Shown piece after piece: positions 16,144-24,514 of a DNA stretch of 64,000 nucleotides. Where the stretch lies: the NCBI RefSeq assembly GCF_900112395.1, contig NZ_FOLN01000002.1, positions 248,001 through 312,000 of the forward strand, written 5' to 3'. Both the position numbers and the translations under genes were made by a program. The notes under the pieces are model-generated. The model made no database searches. It saw nothing but the letters and a program-made list of their open reading frames with translations, and was not told the origin of the DNA. This DNA is from Algibacter lectus (GTDB lineage Bacteria > Bacteroidota > Bacteroidia > Flavobacteriales > Flavobacteriaceae). Each line of letters opens with the position of its first letter. The first letter of the stretch is position 1.

Positions 16144-18561
16144 TTAATTTAGTCTATCACGTTCAATAGACTCTATATCTTTCTTATTTGTTTGTAACCT
16201 GAAATTACCAAACTTATAATTAAAACCAAACGTAAACATTCTGTTTTCAATTCTAGAATTTAATAATATATCCTGATTTAAATACTTTGTGGTTTGTGTG
16301 AAATTTTGAGTGTTAAAAATATCTGTAACGCCCATAGTTAAAGACGCTCTATTATTCCAAAACGTTTTACGAAAACTTATATCTAGTCCCGTTCTATTAC
16401 TAACTTCACTAGGTCCATTCACTAATGGCGAAATATAAGTTAACACTACATCTGCGGTTAATGTTTTATCCTTTAAAAAAGAAAAATAATTTACCATTTG
16501 CAAATACACAGACCATTTATCGGTAGTATATAATTGGCTATTGCTTTCTAAAGCAGTAAATCTATTTTCATAATAAAACAATGACGAATATGCATAAACA
16601 TCCCAGTTAGACATCACGGGGGTAAATGTTGTGAAATCCAATCCATAAGATATACTTCTATCTATATTGGTATCAATATTTTTTAACAATTTAGAATCAT
16701 TATCTTGAAACGTAATTTGTATTGAAGGATCATTCTCGTTTCTATAATAAAGCTCGAAAGTATATTTTGAATTTAAAGTATAACCTAAAGTAAAACTATC
16801 TTCAATTTGCGGTTTTAAATTTGGATCTCCAGTATTATATGAGTTATCACTTAAAAAGAATTTAAAAGGGTTTAACTGGCTATATCTTGGTCTATATATA
16901 CTTTTATTATAAGTGAAATAAATTTCATTATTTTCGTTTAAAACATTCATAATATGAAACGTAGGGAAGAACTTAATATAATCAGATTTATTAGTTTGAT
17001 TTTCAGATAGCGAATTCCCTTCAATAGTTGTGTATTCTGTTCTTAATCCTGCTTTTAAACTCCAATTATCCCAATCTTTACTATAACTACCGTAAAGAGC
17101 TAGATTAGCTTCATCATATAGAAAAGTGTCAGAATTTGTAAAATCTTGTTCCCTAGTGCCGTTTTCAATCAAAAATCGATCTATAACACTCTCCGAGTTT
17201 ATAAATGAAGCCTTCCCTCCTGCTTCTAAAAAAGCCGAGTCGCCAATAGGTAACTCATAATCTACCTGCCCAGTGTAAAGCCTAATATCTTGGCTAGATA
17301 GCGATTCAAACACATTGTTTCTAATTAAAGATTTATCAGGAAATAGATATTCTGTATTTACAACTTGGTCACTATCGAAATTAAAATTGGTGTGATGTAC
17401 GCTAAATGATAATTGTTCTCCATCTTGATTTAATTTATGAACATAATCTAATGTAAATGCGGCATTAGTCGTTTTATCTACAGCAGTATTCATAGTATTA
17501 AATGTAGAATCTAATACACCTGTTGCACCATATACTTCCGTTAAAGAATTAATATCAGTCTCAGTTCCCGATTTAGGCAAAAACATTAAATTAGCCGAAA
17601 AACTTAAGATGTTATTTTCATTAATAGTATAATCTATGTTACTGTTTATATTTTGGTTTGATGATTTTCGAGTTCTATTATAATCCGTTTCCCAACTAGA
17701 AGTAGTTGCATCATTATCGATAAAATTTATAAACTCATCCGTATGTCTAAAATCTCTTCTCGGACTAATATTATAATTAACATAAGCATCTATTTTTTCT
17801 CCTTTAAAAAAATGACTTGTTCCAACCGAATATTTTGGAAATTCAAATCCTTGTTTAAAATTACCAAAAACACTTCCGTTATATCCTGAAACCAAATTTT
17901 TACTTGTAATAAAATTAAGTACAGCTCCTCCTTCGGCCTCATATTTAGCTGGTGGCGAACTTATTACTTCAATAGATTTAATATTATTAGCAGGCATACT
18001 CTCCAAAAGCTGTATAACCTCTGTGGTAGACAAATGCACCTTTCGGTCGTTAATGTAAATAGTTGGGCTTGCATGTTTTACAGAAATACCATCATTATTT
18101 ACCATAACTCCAGGTGTATGCTTCAAAACATCAAGCATGTTATTATTAGATAATGTAGAATTTTCAACATTAAAAACTAAACGATCCACTAAACGCTTTA
18201 CTGTTGGCTTTTTAGCAACAATAAGCACACCATCTAGTTCTTGTTCTTCATCTTGTAAAACAACATCGTTAAGAGAAATATTTTTATCAACCTGAACTTC
18301 AATAGTTTGGGTTTTATATCCTAAAAAACTAATATTCAAGGTGTACTTTTTACTTTCTAAATTATCTATTTCAAAATCTCCAGTTTCATTAGAAATAGTA
18401 CCTTTATAATCTGAAATGTTTGTTCCGATAGAAACAACTATGTTAGCAAAAGCAATAGGATTATTTTTTGTATCAACAACTTTTCCCTTTATTTTCAAGC
18501 CTTGAGACAGGCCTACGATTGAAAATAAATATATAAATAAAGTAACAATTTTTCGCATCAT
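16144..18561 (-). CDS. TonB-receptor-like outer-membrane beta-barrel protein
   Basis: An outer-membrane protein of 805 residues. Residues 1-20 form a signal peptide. A carboxypeptidase-regulatory-like domain follows (KIKGKVVDTKNNPIAFANIVV is cut here to its hallmark KGKVVDTKNNPIAFA), then a plug-like domain (about 110-230, with TPGVMVNNDG and SPPAKYEAEGGA), then a large beta-barrel. The chain ends FTFGFNYKFGNF plus a polar tail. It belongs to the group of plug-plus-barrel proteins common in Bacteroidota. The substrate is not readable. No SusD partner is adjacent, so classical SusCD-type glycan uptake is unlikely. Confidence 0.88.
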   Translation of the reverse strand: MMRKIVTLFIYLFSIVGLSQGLKIKGKVVDTKNNPIAFANIVVSIGTNISDYKGTISNETGDFEIDNLESKKYTLNISFLGYKTQTIEVQVDKNISLNDVVLQDEEQELDGVLIVAKKPTVKRLVDRLVFNVENSTLSNNNMLDVLKHTPGVMVNNDGISVKHASPTIYINDRKVHLSTTEVIQLLESMPANNIKSIEVISSPPAKYEAEGGAVLNFITSKNLVSGYNGSVFGNFKQGFEFPKYSVGTSHFFKGEKIDAYVNYNISPRRDFRHTDEFINFIDNDATTSSWETDYNRTRKSSNQNINSNIDYTINENNILSFSANLMFLPKSGTETDINSLTEVYGATGVLDSTFNTMNTAVDKTTNAAFTLDYVHKLNQDGEQLSFSVHHTNFNFDSDQVVNTEYLFPDKSLIRNNVFESLSSQDIRLYTGQVDYELPIGDSAFLEAGGKASFINSESVIDRFLIENGTREQDFTNSDTFLYDEANLALYGSYSKDWDNWSLKAGLRTEYTTIEGNSLSENQTNKSDYIKFFPTFHIMNVLNENNEIYFTYNKSIYRPRYSQLNPFKFFLSDNSYNTGDPNLKPQIEDSFTLGYTLNSKYTFELYYRNENDPSIQITFQDNDSKLLKNIDTNIDRSISYGLDFTTFTPVMSNWDVYAYSSLFYYENRFTALESNSQLYTTDKWSVYLQMVNYFSFLKDKTLTADVVLTYISPLVNGPSEVSNRTGLDISFRKTFWNNRASLTMGVTDIFNTQNFTQTTKYLNQDILLNSRIENRMFTFGFNYKFGNFRLQTNKKDIESIERDRLN

Positions 18562-18741
18562 ATATGTAAACTTAATGCAAACTTAAAATAAAAAAACGAA
18601 TATAATTTGCGGTATGTCCTTACCTCGATTAATCAAAATTCCTACATTTCCACGAAGGTTTATATTTCTTCGTTTTAATTCTATATTTAGATGAATTGAA
18701 TTACAAATTTTATTTGTAATTTGTTTTTTTTTAATAAAAAT

Positions 18742-19941
18742 ATGAATAAAATACTTTCACCTTTTACAAAGCAACAACTTCTACCTCAAGAGGAAACTCT
18801 GGAAATATTCAAGAAAAAAGGAGATTTATTTATAGGTATACCAAAAGAGACCGCATACAAAGAAAAACGCGTGTGTTTAACACCAGATGCTGTTTACGCT
18901 TTAGTTTGTAACGGTCATCGTGTTTTACTAGAATCTGGTGCCGGAGAAGGCGCCAATTTTAGCGATAAAGATTATAGTGAAGCTGGGGCTGAAATAACAA
19001 AAGACACCGAAAAGGTTTTTGCCTGCCCAATGATTTTAAAAGTGGAACCACCAAGTTTAGAACAAATTAAGCTTATAAATCCGCAAACCATAATAATTTC
19101 TGCCTTACAGTTAAAAACACAACATAAAAAGTATTTTGAAACTTTAGCAGCTAAACGCATTACAGCATTGGCTTTTGAGTTTATTAGAGATTCTGACAAT
19201 GCCTATCCTGCGGTAAAATCGTTAAGTGAAATTGCAGGAACAGCTTCTGTACTTATCGCTGCAGAACTATTATCTGACGCCAACACTGGCAACGGACTCA
19301 TGTTTGGTAATATTAGTGGTGTACCACCCTTAGAAGTTGTTATTTTAGGAGCTGGAACTGTTGGTGAATTTGCAAGTAGAAGCGCCATTGGTTTAGGAGC
19401 TAACGTAAAGGTATTTGATAATTCATTAACAAAATTGCGTCGTATTCAAACGCATTTGGGGCGTCCGCTGTATACATCAACTATTCAACCAAAAAACTTA
19501 ACTAAAGCCTTAAAAAGATGCGATGTGGTTATTGGTGCCGTTCGTGGCACTAATAGAGCTCCTATTGTTGTTACAGAAAACATGGTCCAGCACATGAAAA
19601 AAGGTGCTATTATTATTGATGTAAGTATTGATATGGGCGGTTGTTTTGAAACCAGTGAAGTTACATCACACAAACACCCCACTTTTGTAAAACATAACGT
19701 TGTTCACTATTGCGTTCCTAATATTCCTGCAAGATATTCTAGAACCGCATCGGTTTCTATTAGTAACATTTTTACGCCATATTTACTAAAAATTGCAGAA
19801 GATGGTGGTTTAGAAAATTCACTACGTTTTGATCGCGGTTTAAAAAATGGGTTGTATTTTTACCACGGGATTTTAACGAGTAAATCTGTGGGAGAATGGT
19901 TTGGATTAGAATACAGCGATATTAATTTGCTTATATTCTAG
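18742..19941 (+). CDS. ald: Alanine dehydrogenase / PNT-type NAD(P)-dependent oxidoreductase
   Basis: A 399-residue member of the alanine dehydrogenase/transhydrogenase alpha family, read from the ATG at 18742. A TTG seven codons upstream only adds a low-complexity stretch. The N-terminal domain has GIPKETAYKEKRVCLTP and the substrate lysine in ILKVEPPS (K100). The nucleotide-binding loop is ILGAGTVGEFA (203-208). In the stretch where Bacillus-type enzymes have a catalytic histidine (LHLA), this protein has LQLK (Q123). The reaction may therefore differ from plain alanine deamination. It opens a run of four plus-strand genes. Confidence 0.85.
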   Translation: MNKILSPFTKQQLLPQEETLEIFKKKGDLFIGIPKETAYKEKRVCLTPDAVYALVCNGHRVLLESGAGEGANFSDKDYSEAGAEITKDTEKVFACPMILKVEPPSLEQIKLINPQTIIISALQLKTQHKKYFETLAAKRITALAFEFIRDSDNAYPAVKSLSEIAGTASVLIAAELLSDANTGNGLMFGNISGVPPLEVVILGAGTVGEFASRSAIGLGANVKVFDNSLTKLRRIQTHLGRPLYTSTIQPKNLTKALKRCDVVIGAVRGTNRAPIVVTENMVQHMKKGAIIIDVSIDMGGCFETSEVTSHKHPTFVKHNVVHYCVPNIPARYSRTASVSISNIFTPYLLKIAEDGGLENSLRFDRGLKNGLYFYHGILTSKSVGEWFGLEYSDINLLIF

Positions 19942-19976
19942 CCTACTTTCCTTAAATTATTATCAAATTATTTTAA

Positions 19977-20354
19977 ATGAAACTTATTCAGCGTATTGGC
20001 TATTATCTTGGCGGATTTTCTATTGGCTTAATTATTTTAGCATTCTTTTTAAACGGAAAAAAAACATCATGTAGCTATGGCCCAGATGCTCGAGTTTTAA
20101 AAAATATCAACTCCAAAACTATTGTTTTCAACTCTTTAGTTTTTAATTATATTGATGATAAAATTATTGATTCTACCGAAATAAGACGTATTCTTAAAAA
20201 AGGAGATATTAATTTTTCTAACAGCGACCCTAGAAGCAAACCTTGTGGTGTTTATATGGTAGAAGGTGAATATAACGAAAAAGATGTTGTTTTAACTGTT
20301 GAAAACTGCGATAGTATTGCAACTATTACCGATTTAAAAATAGAAACTCCTTAA
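19977..20354 (+). CDS. DUF4258-type membrane-anchored protein
   Basis: A 125-residue protein with one N-terminal membrane helix (about 10-26) and a small extracytoplasmic or cytoplasmic domain with CSYGPDARVLKNI, a DKIIDSTEIRRILKKGDINF segment and paired cysteines. This pattern fits the DUF4258 family often found after the alanine dehydrogenase-like gene in flavobacteria. The function is unknown. The stop codon shares one base with the ATG of the next gene, so the two are translationally coupled. Confidence 0.75.
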   Translation: MKLIQRIGYYLGGFSIGLIILAFFLNGKKTSCSYGPDARVLKNINSKTIVFNSLVFNYIDDKIIDSTEIRRILKKGDINFSNSDPRSKPCGVYMVEGEYNEKDVVLTVENCDSIATITDLKIETP

Positions 20355-20947
20355 TGATAAAACGTACTTTCGATGTTGTTTTCTCTTTGCTTGGCTTAAT
20401 ATTTCTATCGCCTATTCTACTTCTTTTGGCTATTATTATAAAAATAGATTCAAAAGGACCAGTTTTTTTTGTTCAAGGACGTGTTGGTAAAAACAATTGT
20501 GATTTTAATATTTTCAAGTTTAGAACCATGAAAATACAATCACAACAAAAAGGCTTATTAACACTTGGTAACCACGATTCTCGCATTACTAAAGTTGGTT
20601 ATTTTTTACGACGTTATAAAATAGACGAATTTCCTCAACTTATTAATATTCTAAAAGGCGATATGAGTTTTGTTGGCCCTAGACCTGAACTTAGATATTA
20701 TGTTAATTTTTATTCTGAAGATGATATGAAAATTTTTCAGGTACGTCCCGGAATTACAGGTTTAGCATCTTTAAAGTATAGAAATGAAGTTGAACTACTG
20801 AAGGCTTCTAAAAATCCTGAAGAGTTATTTATAAAAACGATAATTCCGGATAAATTAAAATTCAATAAAGAATATATCATAAGGCGGAATTTCTTTTTCG
20901 ATTTAAAACTAATTGGTCTAACCATTATAAAAGTTATATTCAAGTAG
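20354..20947 (+). CDS. Polyprenyl-phosphate sugar-1-phosphate transferase (PGT)
   Basis: A monotopic phosphoglycosyl transferase of 197 residues, the small PglC/WcaJ-core type. There is one membrane hairpin (about 5-30), then GRVGKN, FKFRTMK, the catalytic Asp-Glu pair D91-E92 (KIDEFPQLINIL) and the GDMSFVGPRPE signature. It transfers a sugar phosphate from a nucleotide sugar to a lipid carrier, the first step of glycan assembly. It lies outside the main polysaccharide locus, next to a CapD-like dehydratase, so the pair may start a separate glycan or feed the same one. Confidence 0.92.
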   Translation: MIKRTFDVVFSLLGLIFLSPILLLLAIIIKIDSKGPVFFVQGRVGKNNCDFNIFKFRTMKIQSQQKGLLTLGNHDSRITKVGYFLRRYKIDEFPQLINILKGDMSFVGPRPELRYYVNFYSEDDMKIFQVRPGITGLASLKYRNEVELLKASKNPEELFIKTIIPDKLKFNKEYIIRRNFFFDLKLIGLTIIKVIFK

Positions 20948-21015
20948 CTCTTTTTTGCTAAGTTTTGTTCTTAGAAATTATTATCAGTAATTTGCATAAC
21001 AGCAGATAAAATTTA

Positions 21016-22086
21016 ATGGATACAGCAACTCAAAATCAAATTGATTATTTACTTAAAACATCAGGTTTATTTCCTGAAATAGAAAAGCCTTCTAGAACTA
21101 TTTTAGAGTTTGATTTTAAAAATGAAACCATTCTAATTACTGGTGCTGCTGGCTCTATAGGTAGCGAACTTGCTAAACAAATAAGCAAATACTCATTTAA
21201 AAACCTAATTTTAATTGATATTGCAGAATCTCCATTACACGATTTAATTAACGAACCAGAATTTGAAAACAGAACAAATGTTAATTTCTTAATTCTAAAT
21301 ATTACTCAAAAAGAAAGCTTAGAACATCTTTTTTTAACTCTCAAACCTACTGTTATTTTTCATGCGGCAGCTTATAAGCATGTACCGTTAATGGAATTAA
21401 ATCCTTTTGAGTCTATAAAGGTAAATATTTTAGCAACTCAAATACTTGCCGATTTATCTGTTATTAATGGCGTTAAAAAATTCATCTACATATCTACAGA
21501 TAAAGCTGTAAATCCAATAAGTATAATGGGAATTTCTAAGCGTATTGCTGAAGATTATCTGCTTTCATTATCAACTTCTAAATCTACCATATTTATTGCC
21601 ACGCGATTCGGGAATATATTTGGTTCAAACGGATCTGTAGTACCGCTATTTAAAAAAAGTATTGAAATAGGAAAGCCTGTTATAATAACGCATAAGGCTA
21701 TTTCTAGATATTTTATTAATAAAGAAAAAGCTTGTGAACTCATATTGAAAATATCTCAAAATAAGTATCAAGAAAATACTTTGTTAACTTTTAATATGGG
21801 TAATTCTATAAAAATTATAGACTTAGTAGAACGTCTTACTTTATTTTGCAATAAAAAACAAGTAGACTTAAAATTCACGACATTACGACCAGGAGAAAAA
21901 CTTCATGAAGATTTGGTTTCTGAAAATGAAATACTAATTCCTTCAGAAGATAAAGATATTTTAATAGTGCAAAAGAAAACCCAAAGCATATTTCCTATTA
22001 ACTACTTAAAGCGTATTTCAGAAATTAAAGCCTTTACCCCTAATAAAGAAGTAAAAGCCCTTTTAGATAGTTACTTTAAAAATTAA
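21016..22086 (+). CDS. Soluble CapD/PseB-like nucleotide-sugar dehydratase
   Basis: A 356-residue short-chain dehydrogenase of the UDP-GlcNAc 4,6-dehydratase/epimerase group. The nucleotide loop is ITGAAGSIGSEL (about 41-52). YKHVPLME and STDKAVNPISIMGISKR carry the catalytic Thr-Asp-Lys and the Met-to-Lys tetrad typical of this group. It lacks the membrane domain of the FlaA1-like paralogue at 27719-29671, so it is cytosolic. It follows the PGT gene by 68 bases and overlaps the convergent proline dehydrogenase by 4 bases. It probably supplies a 6-deoxy-4-keto sugar for the neighbouring PGT. Confidence 0.88.
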   Translation: MDTATQNQIDYLLKTSGLFPEIEKPSRTILEFDFKNETILITGAAGSIGSELAKQISKYSFKNLILIDIAESPLHDLINEPEFENRTNVNFLILNITQKESLEHLFLTLKPTVIFHAAAYKHVPLMELNPFESIKVNILATQILADLSVINGVKKFIYISTDKAVNPISIMGISKRIAEDYLLSLSTSKSTIFIATRFGNIFGSNGSVVPLFKKSIEIGKPVIITHKAISRYFINKEKACELILKISQNKYQENTLLTFNMGNSIKIIDLVERLTLFCNKKQVDLKFTTLRPGEKLHEDLVSENEILIPSEDKDILIVQKKTQSIFPINYLKRISEIKAFTPNKEVKALLDSYFKN

Positions 22087-23258
22087 ATCGATTTTCTTCG
22101 TTTTTTCTCTTTAGACAATAGCGCTAGTTCACGCCCTGTTTGTCCAGCGACAGAAGTATTTTCCTCTGCACGACGAATTAAATAAGGCATCACATCTTTC
22201 ACAGGACCAAATGGCATGTATTTAGCTACATTATAACCTTCATTTGCAAGGTTAAAACTAATATGATCACTCATACCATATAACTGGCCAAACCAAACAC
22301 GAGCATCATTATTGGCAATGCCTTTCTTCCTCATTAAATCCATTAATAAGTAAGAACTGTCTTCATTATGCGTACCAGCAAAAACAGACATGTCATCTAG
22401 GTTTTCTAACATATAATTAAGTGCTGTATTAAAATTTTGATCTGTCGCAGCTTTACTTACGCATATTGGAGATAAATAGCCTTTATCTTCTGCTCTATCA
22501 TTTTCTTTTTCCATGTAAGCACCGCGAACCAATTTAAAACCTAAATAATAATTTCCAACTTTAGCTTTTGCGTGTTCAGCTTCTAAAAACAACATACGAT
22601 CATGGCGATACATTTGTAATGTATTGTAAACAATAGGTTTTTCTGTATTGTATTTCGCCATTAATGCTCTTACTAAATCATCGGCGGCATCTTGAATCCA
22701 ACTTTCTTCTGCATCAATTAACACAGCAACATCATAAGCTTTGGCCTTGGCACAAACACTATCAAACCTTGCTACAACTCTGTCCCACTCTTCTTGTTCC
22801 TTTTCTGTTAGAGTATCCCCATTTGATAATTTTTCATATAAATAAAAACGTCCAAATGCAGATGGTTTAAATACAGCAATAGGAATAGCATCAAGGTTTT
22901 TAGCGAATTCTATAATTTTTAATAACTTATCCTTAGCGCCATCAAATTCCGTTTCACTTTCTTTTCCTTCAACAGAATAATCTAAAACAGAGCTCACTCC
23001 TTTTTCGTACATATTATTAATAGAGACAAGGCAGTCATCTTCACTAACCCCACCACAAAAATGATCGAAAACCGTAGAACGAATTAATCCTTCAATAGGC
23101 AAATGCGCTTTTAAAGCAAAATTGGTCGCTACAGTTCCAATACGAACCAAAGGTTCTATAGAAATCATCTTAAACAAGAAGTAAGCTCTTTCTAATTCGG
23201 AGTCACTTTTCAAGGAAAAAGCGATTTCGGTGTTATTAAATATCAAATTCGTATTCAT
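22083..23258 (-). CDS. Proline dehydrogenase
   Basis: FAD-dependent oxidation of proline to pyrroline-5-carboxylate, the first step of proline catabolism. The 391-residue protein, read from the ATG at 23256-23258 (an upstream TTG adds only six residues), is a monofunctional PutA-type barrel. It carries DYSVEGKE, the conserved strand FKLVRGAYMEKE and a C-terminal YLIRRAEENTSV block with the substrate-binding arginines. No pyrroline-5-carboxylate dehydrogenase lies beside it. It is convergent with the dehydratase gene and divergent from aroB. Confidence 0.92.
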   Translation of the reverse strand: MNTNLIFNNTEIAFSLKSDSELERAYFLFKMISIEPLVRIGTVATNFALKAHLPIEGLIRSTVFDHFCGGVSEDDCLVSINNMYEKGVSSVLDYSVEGKESETEFDGAKDKLLKIIEFAKNLDAIPIAVFKPSAFGRFYLYEKLSNGDTLTEKEQEEWDRVVARFDSVCAKAKAYDVAVLIDAEESWIQDAADDLVRALMAKYNTEKPIVYNTLQMYRHDRMLFLEAEHAKAKVGNYYLGFKLVRGAYMEKENDRAEDKGYLSPICVSKAATDQNFNTALNYMLENLDDMSVFAGTHNEDSSYLLMDLMRKKGIANNDARVWFGQLYGMSDHISFNLANEGYNVAKYMPFGPVKDVMPYLIRRAEENTSVAGQTGRELALLSKEKKRRKSI

Positions 23259-23350
23259 TTGCCGTTTTTTTTGCAAATATAATTATTGCTAAGTTATCAT
23301 TTTATATAAAATCTCCTTAATTTCACATTCTTAAAAAGTTTAAATATTTT

Positions 23351-24418
23351 ATGGATTCTATTAGCACAAAAAACTGTACAATACATTTTAATAACACTTG
23401 TTATTCTTCACTAAACAAACATCTTAAAGATAATAATTTTTCTAAAATTTTCATACTTGTTGATGAGAATACACATCAATTTTGTTTACCTCTTTTTTTA
23501 GAAAAAATGGAAACAACTGCTGTAATTGAAATTATGGAGATAGAATCTGGCGAGATAAACAAAACTATTGACACGTGTGTTGGTGTGTGGAATACCTTAT
23601 CAGAATTAGACGCCGACCGCAAAAGTTTACTTATAAATATAGGTGGTGGAGTTATTACAGACTTAGGAGGTTTTGTGGCTTGTACCTTTAAACGCGGTAT
23701 CGCTTACATAAATGTGCCAACAACATTACTTTCTATGGTAGATGCTTCTGTTGGAGGTAAAACCGGTGTAGATTTAGGACATTTAAAAAACCAAGTAGGA
23801 GTTATTAGCAATCCTGATTTGGTTTTAATAGATACTAATTATTTAAACACATTGGAAGTAAACCAAATGCGTTCCGGATTAGCAGAAATGTTAAAACATG
23901 GTTTAATTACTGGAGATAGTTACTGGAGTAAGTTCGAAGATTTATCTAAACTATCTTTAGATGATTTAGATGGATTAATTTACGAATCGGTAATTATTAA
24001 AAAGAATGTTGTAGAAGAAGATCCTTTTGAAAACGGTTTAAGAAAAACACTAAACTTTGGGCACACACTTGGACATGCTATAGAATCTTATTTTTTAAGT
24101 AATCCGAATAAAACAACGTTGCTTCATGGAGAAGCTGTAGTTGTTGGAATGATATTAGCATGCTATATCTCTACAGAACTTACAAATTTCCCTAAAGAGA
24201 AAACCTTAAAAATTAAAGAACTCTTCTTAAGTTACTATGGCAAAATCACTATTGAAAAAAGTGAACTTCCAGCCATAATTGAATTACTTAAATACGATAA
24301 GAAAAACCATCACGGTAATATTAACTTTGTTTTACTAGAAGATGTTGGCGTTACTAAAATAGACTGCTTAGTTGATGATAGTATAATACTAGATGCTTTT
24401 GAATTTTATGCTAATTAA
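23351..24418 (+). CDS. aroB: 3-dehydroquinate synthase
   Basis: Second step of the shikimate pathway, NAD- and metal-dependent. The 355 residues show GGGVITDLGGFVA, the KRGIAYINVPTTLLSMVDAS segment, GGKTGVDL, and the metal-ligand region LNFGHTLGHAIE followed by LLHGEAVVVGM. The length is normal. It stands alone, divergent from proline dehydrogenase, and ends at the terminator shared with the polysaccharide operon. Confidence 0.97.
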   Translation: MDSISTKNCTIHFNNTCYSSLNKHLKDNNFSKIFILVDENTHQFCLPLFLEKMETTAVIEIMEIESGEINKTIDTCVGVWNTLSELDADRKSLLINIGGGVITDLGGFVACTFKRGIAYINVPTTLLSMVDASVGGKTGVDLGHLKNQVGVISNPDLVLIDTNYLNTLEVNQMRSGLAEMLKHGLITGDSYWSKFEDLSKLSLDDLDGLIYESVIIKKNVVEEDPFENGLRKTLNFGHTLGHAIESYFLSNPNKTTLLHGEAVVVGMILACYISTELTNFPKEKTLKIKELFLSYYGKITIEKSELPAIIELLKYDKKNHHGNINFVLLEDVGVTKIDCLVDDSIILDAFEFYAN

Positions 24419-24445
24419 TCATTTATAACCAAAGCCTATATCATA

Positions 24446-24483
24446 AAAAAACGCGTTAAAGTAAATACTTTAACGCGTTTTTT
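24446..24483. terminator. Bidirectional terminator between aroB and the wzc-like gene
   Basis: A perfect inverted repeat, 24446-24463 with 24466-24483. The core acgcgttaaagt/actttaacgcgt has A and T runs at the outer ends. It serves both convergent transcription units. Confidence 0.92.
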
Positions 24484-24514
24484 ATTTAAATCAATGGATT
24501 AATTGATTAGATAT

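Noticed and set aside
18721-18741. TTG start for the alanine dehydrogenase-like gene
   Set aside because: It adds seven mostly Phe/Asn/Lys residues in front of a good ATG at 18742.
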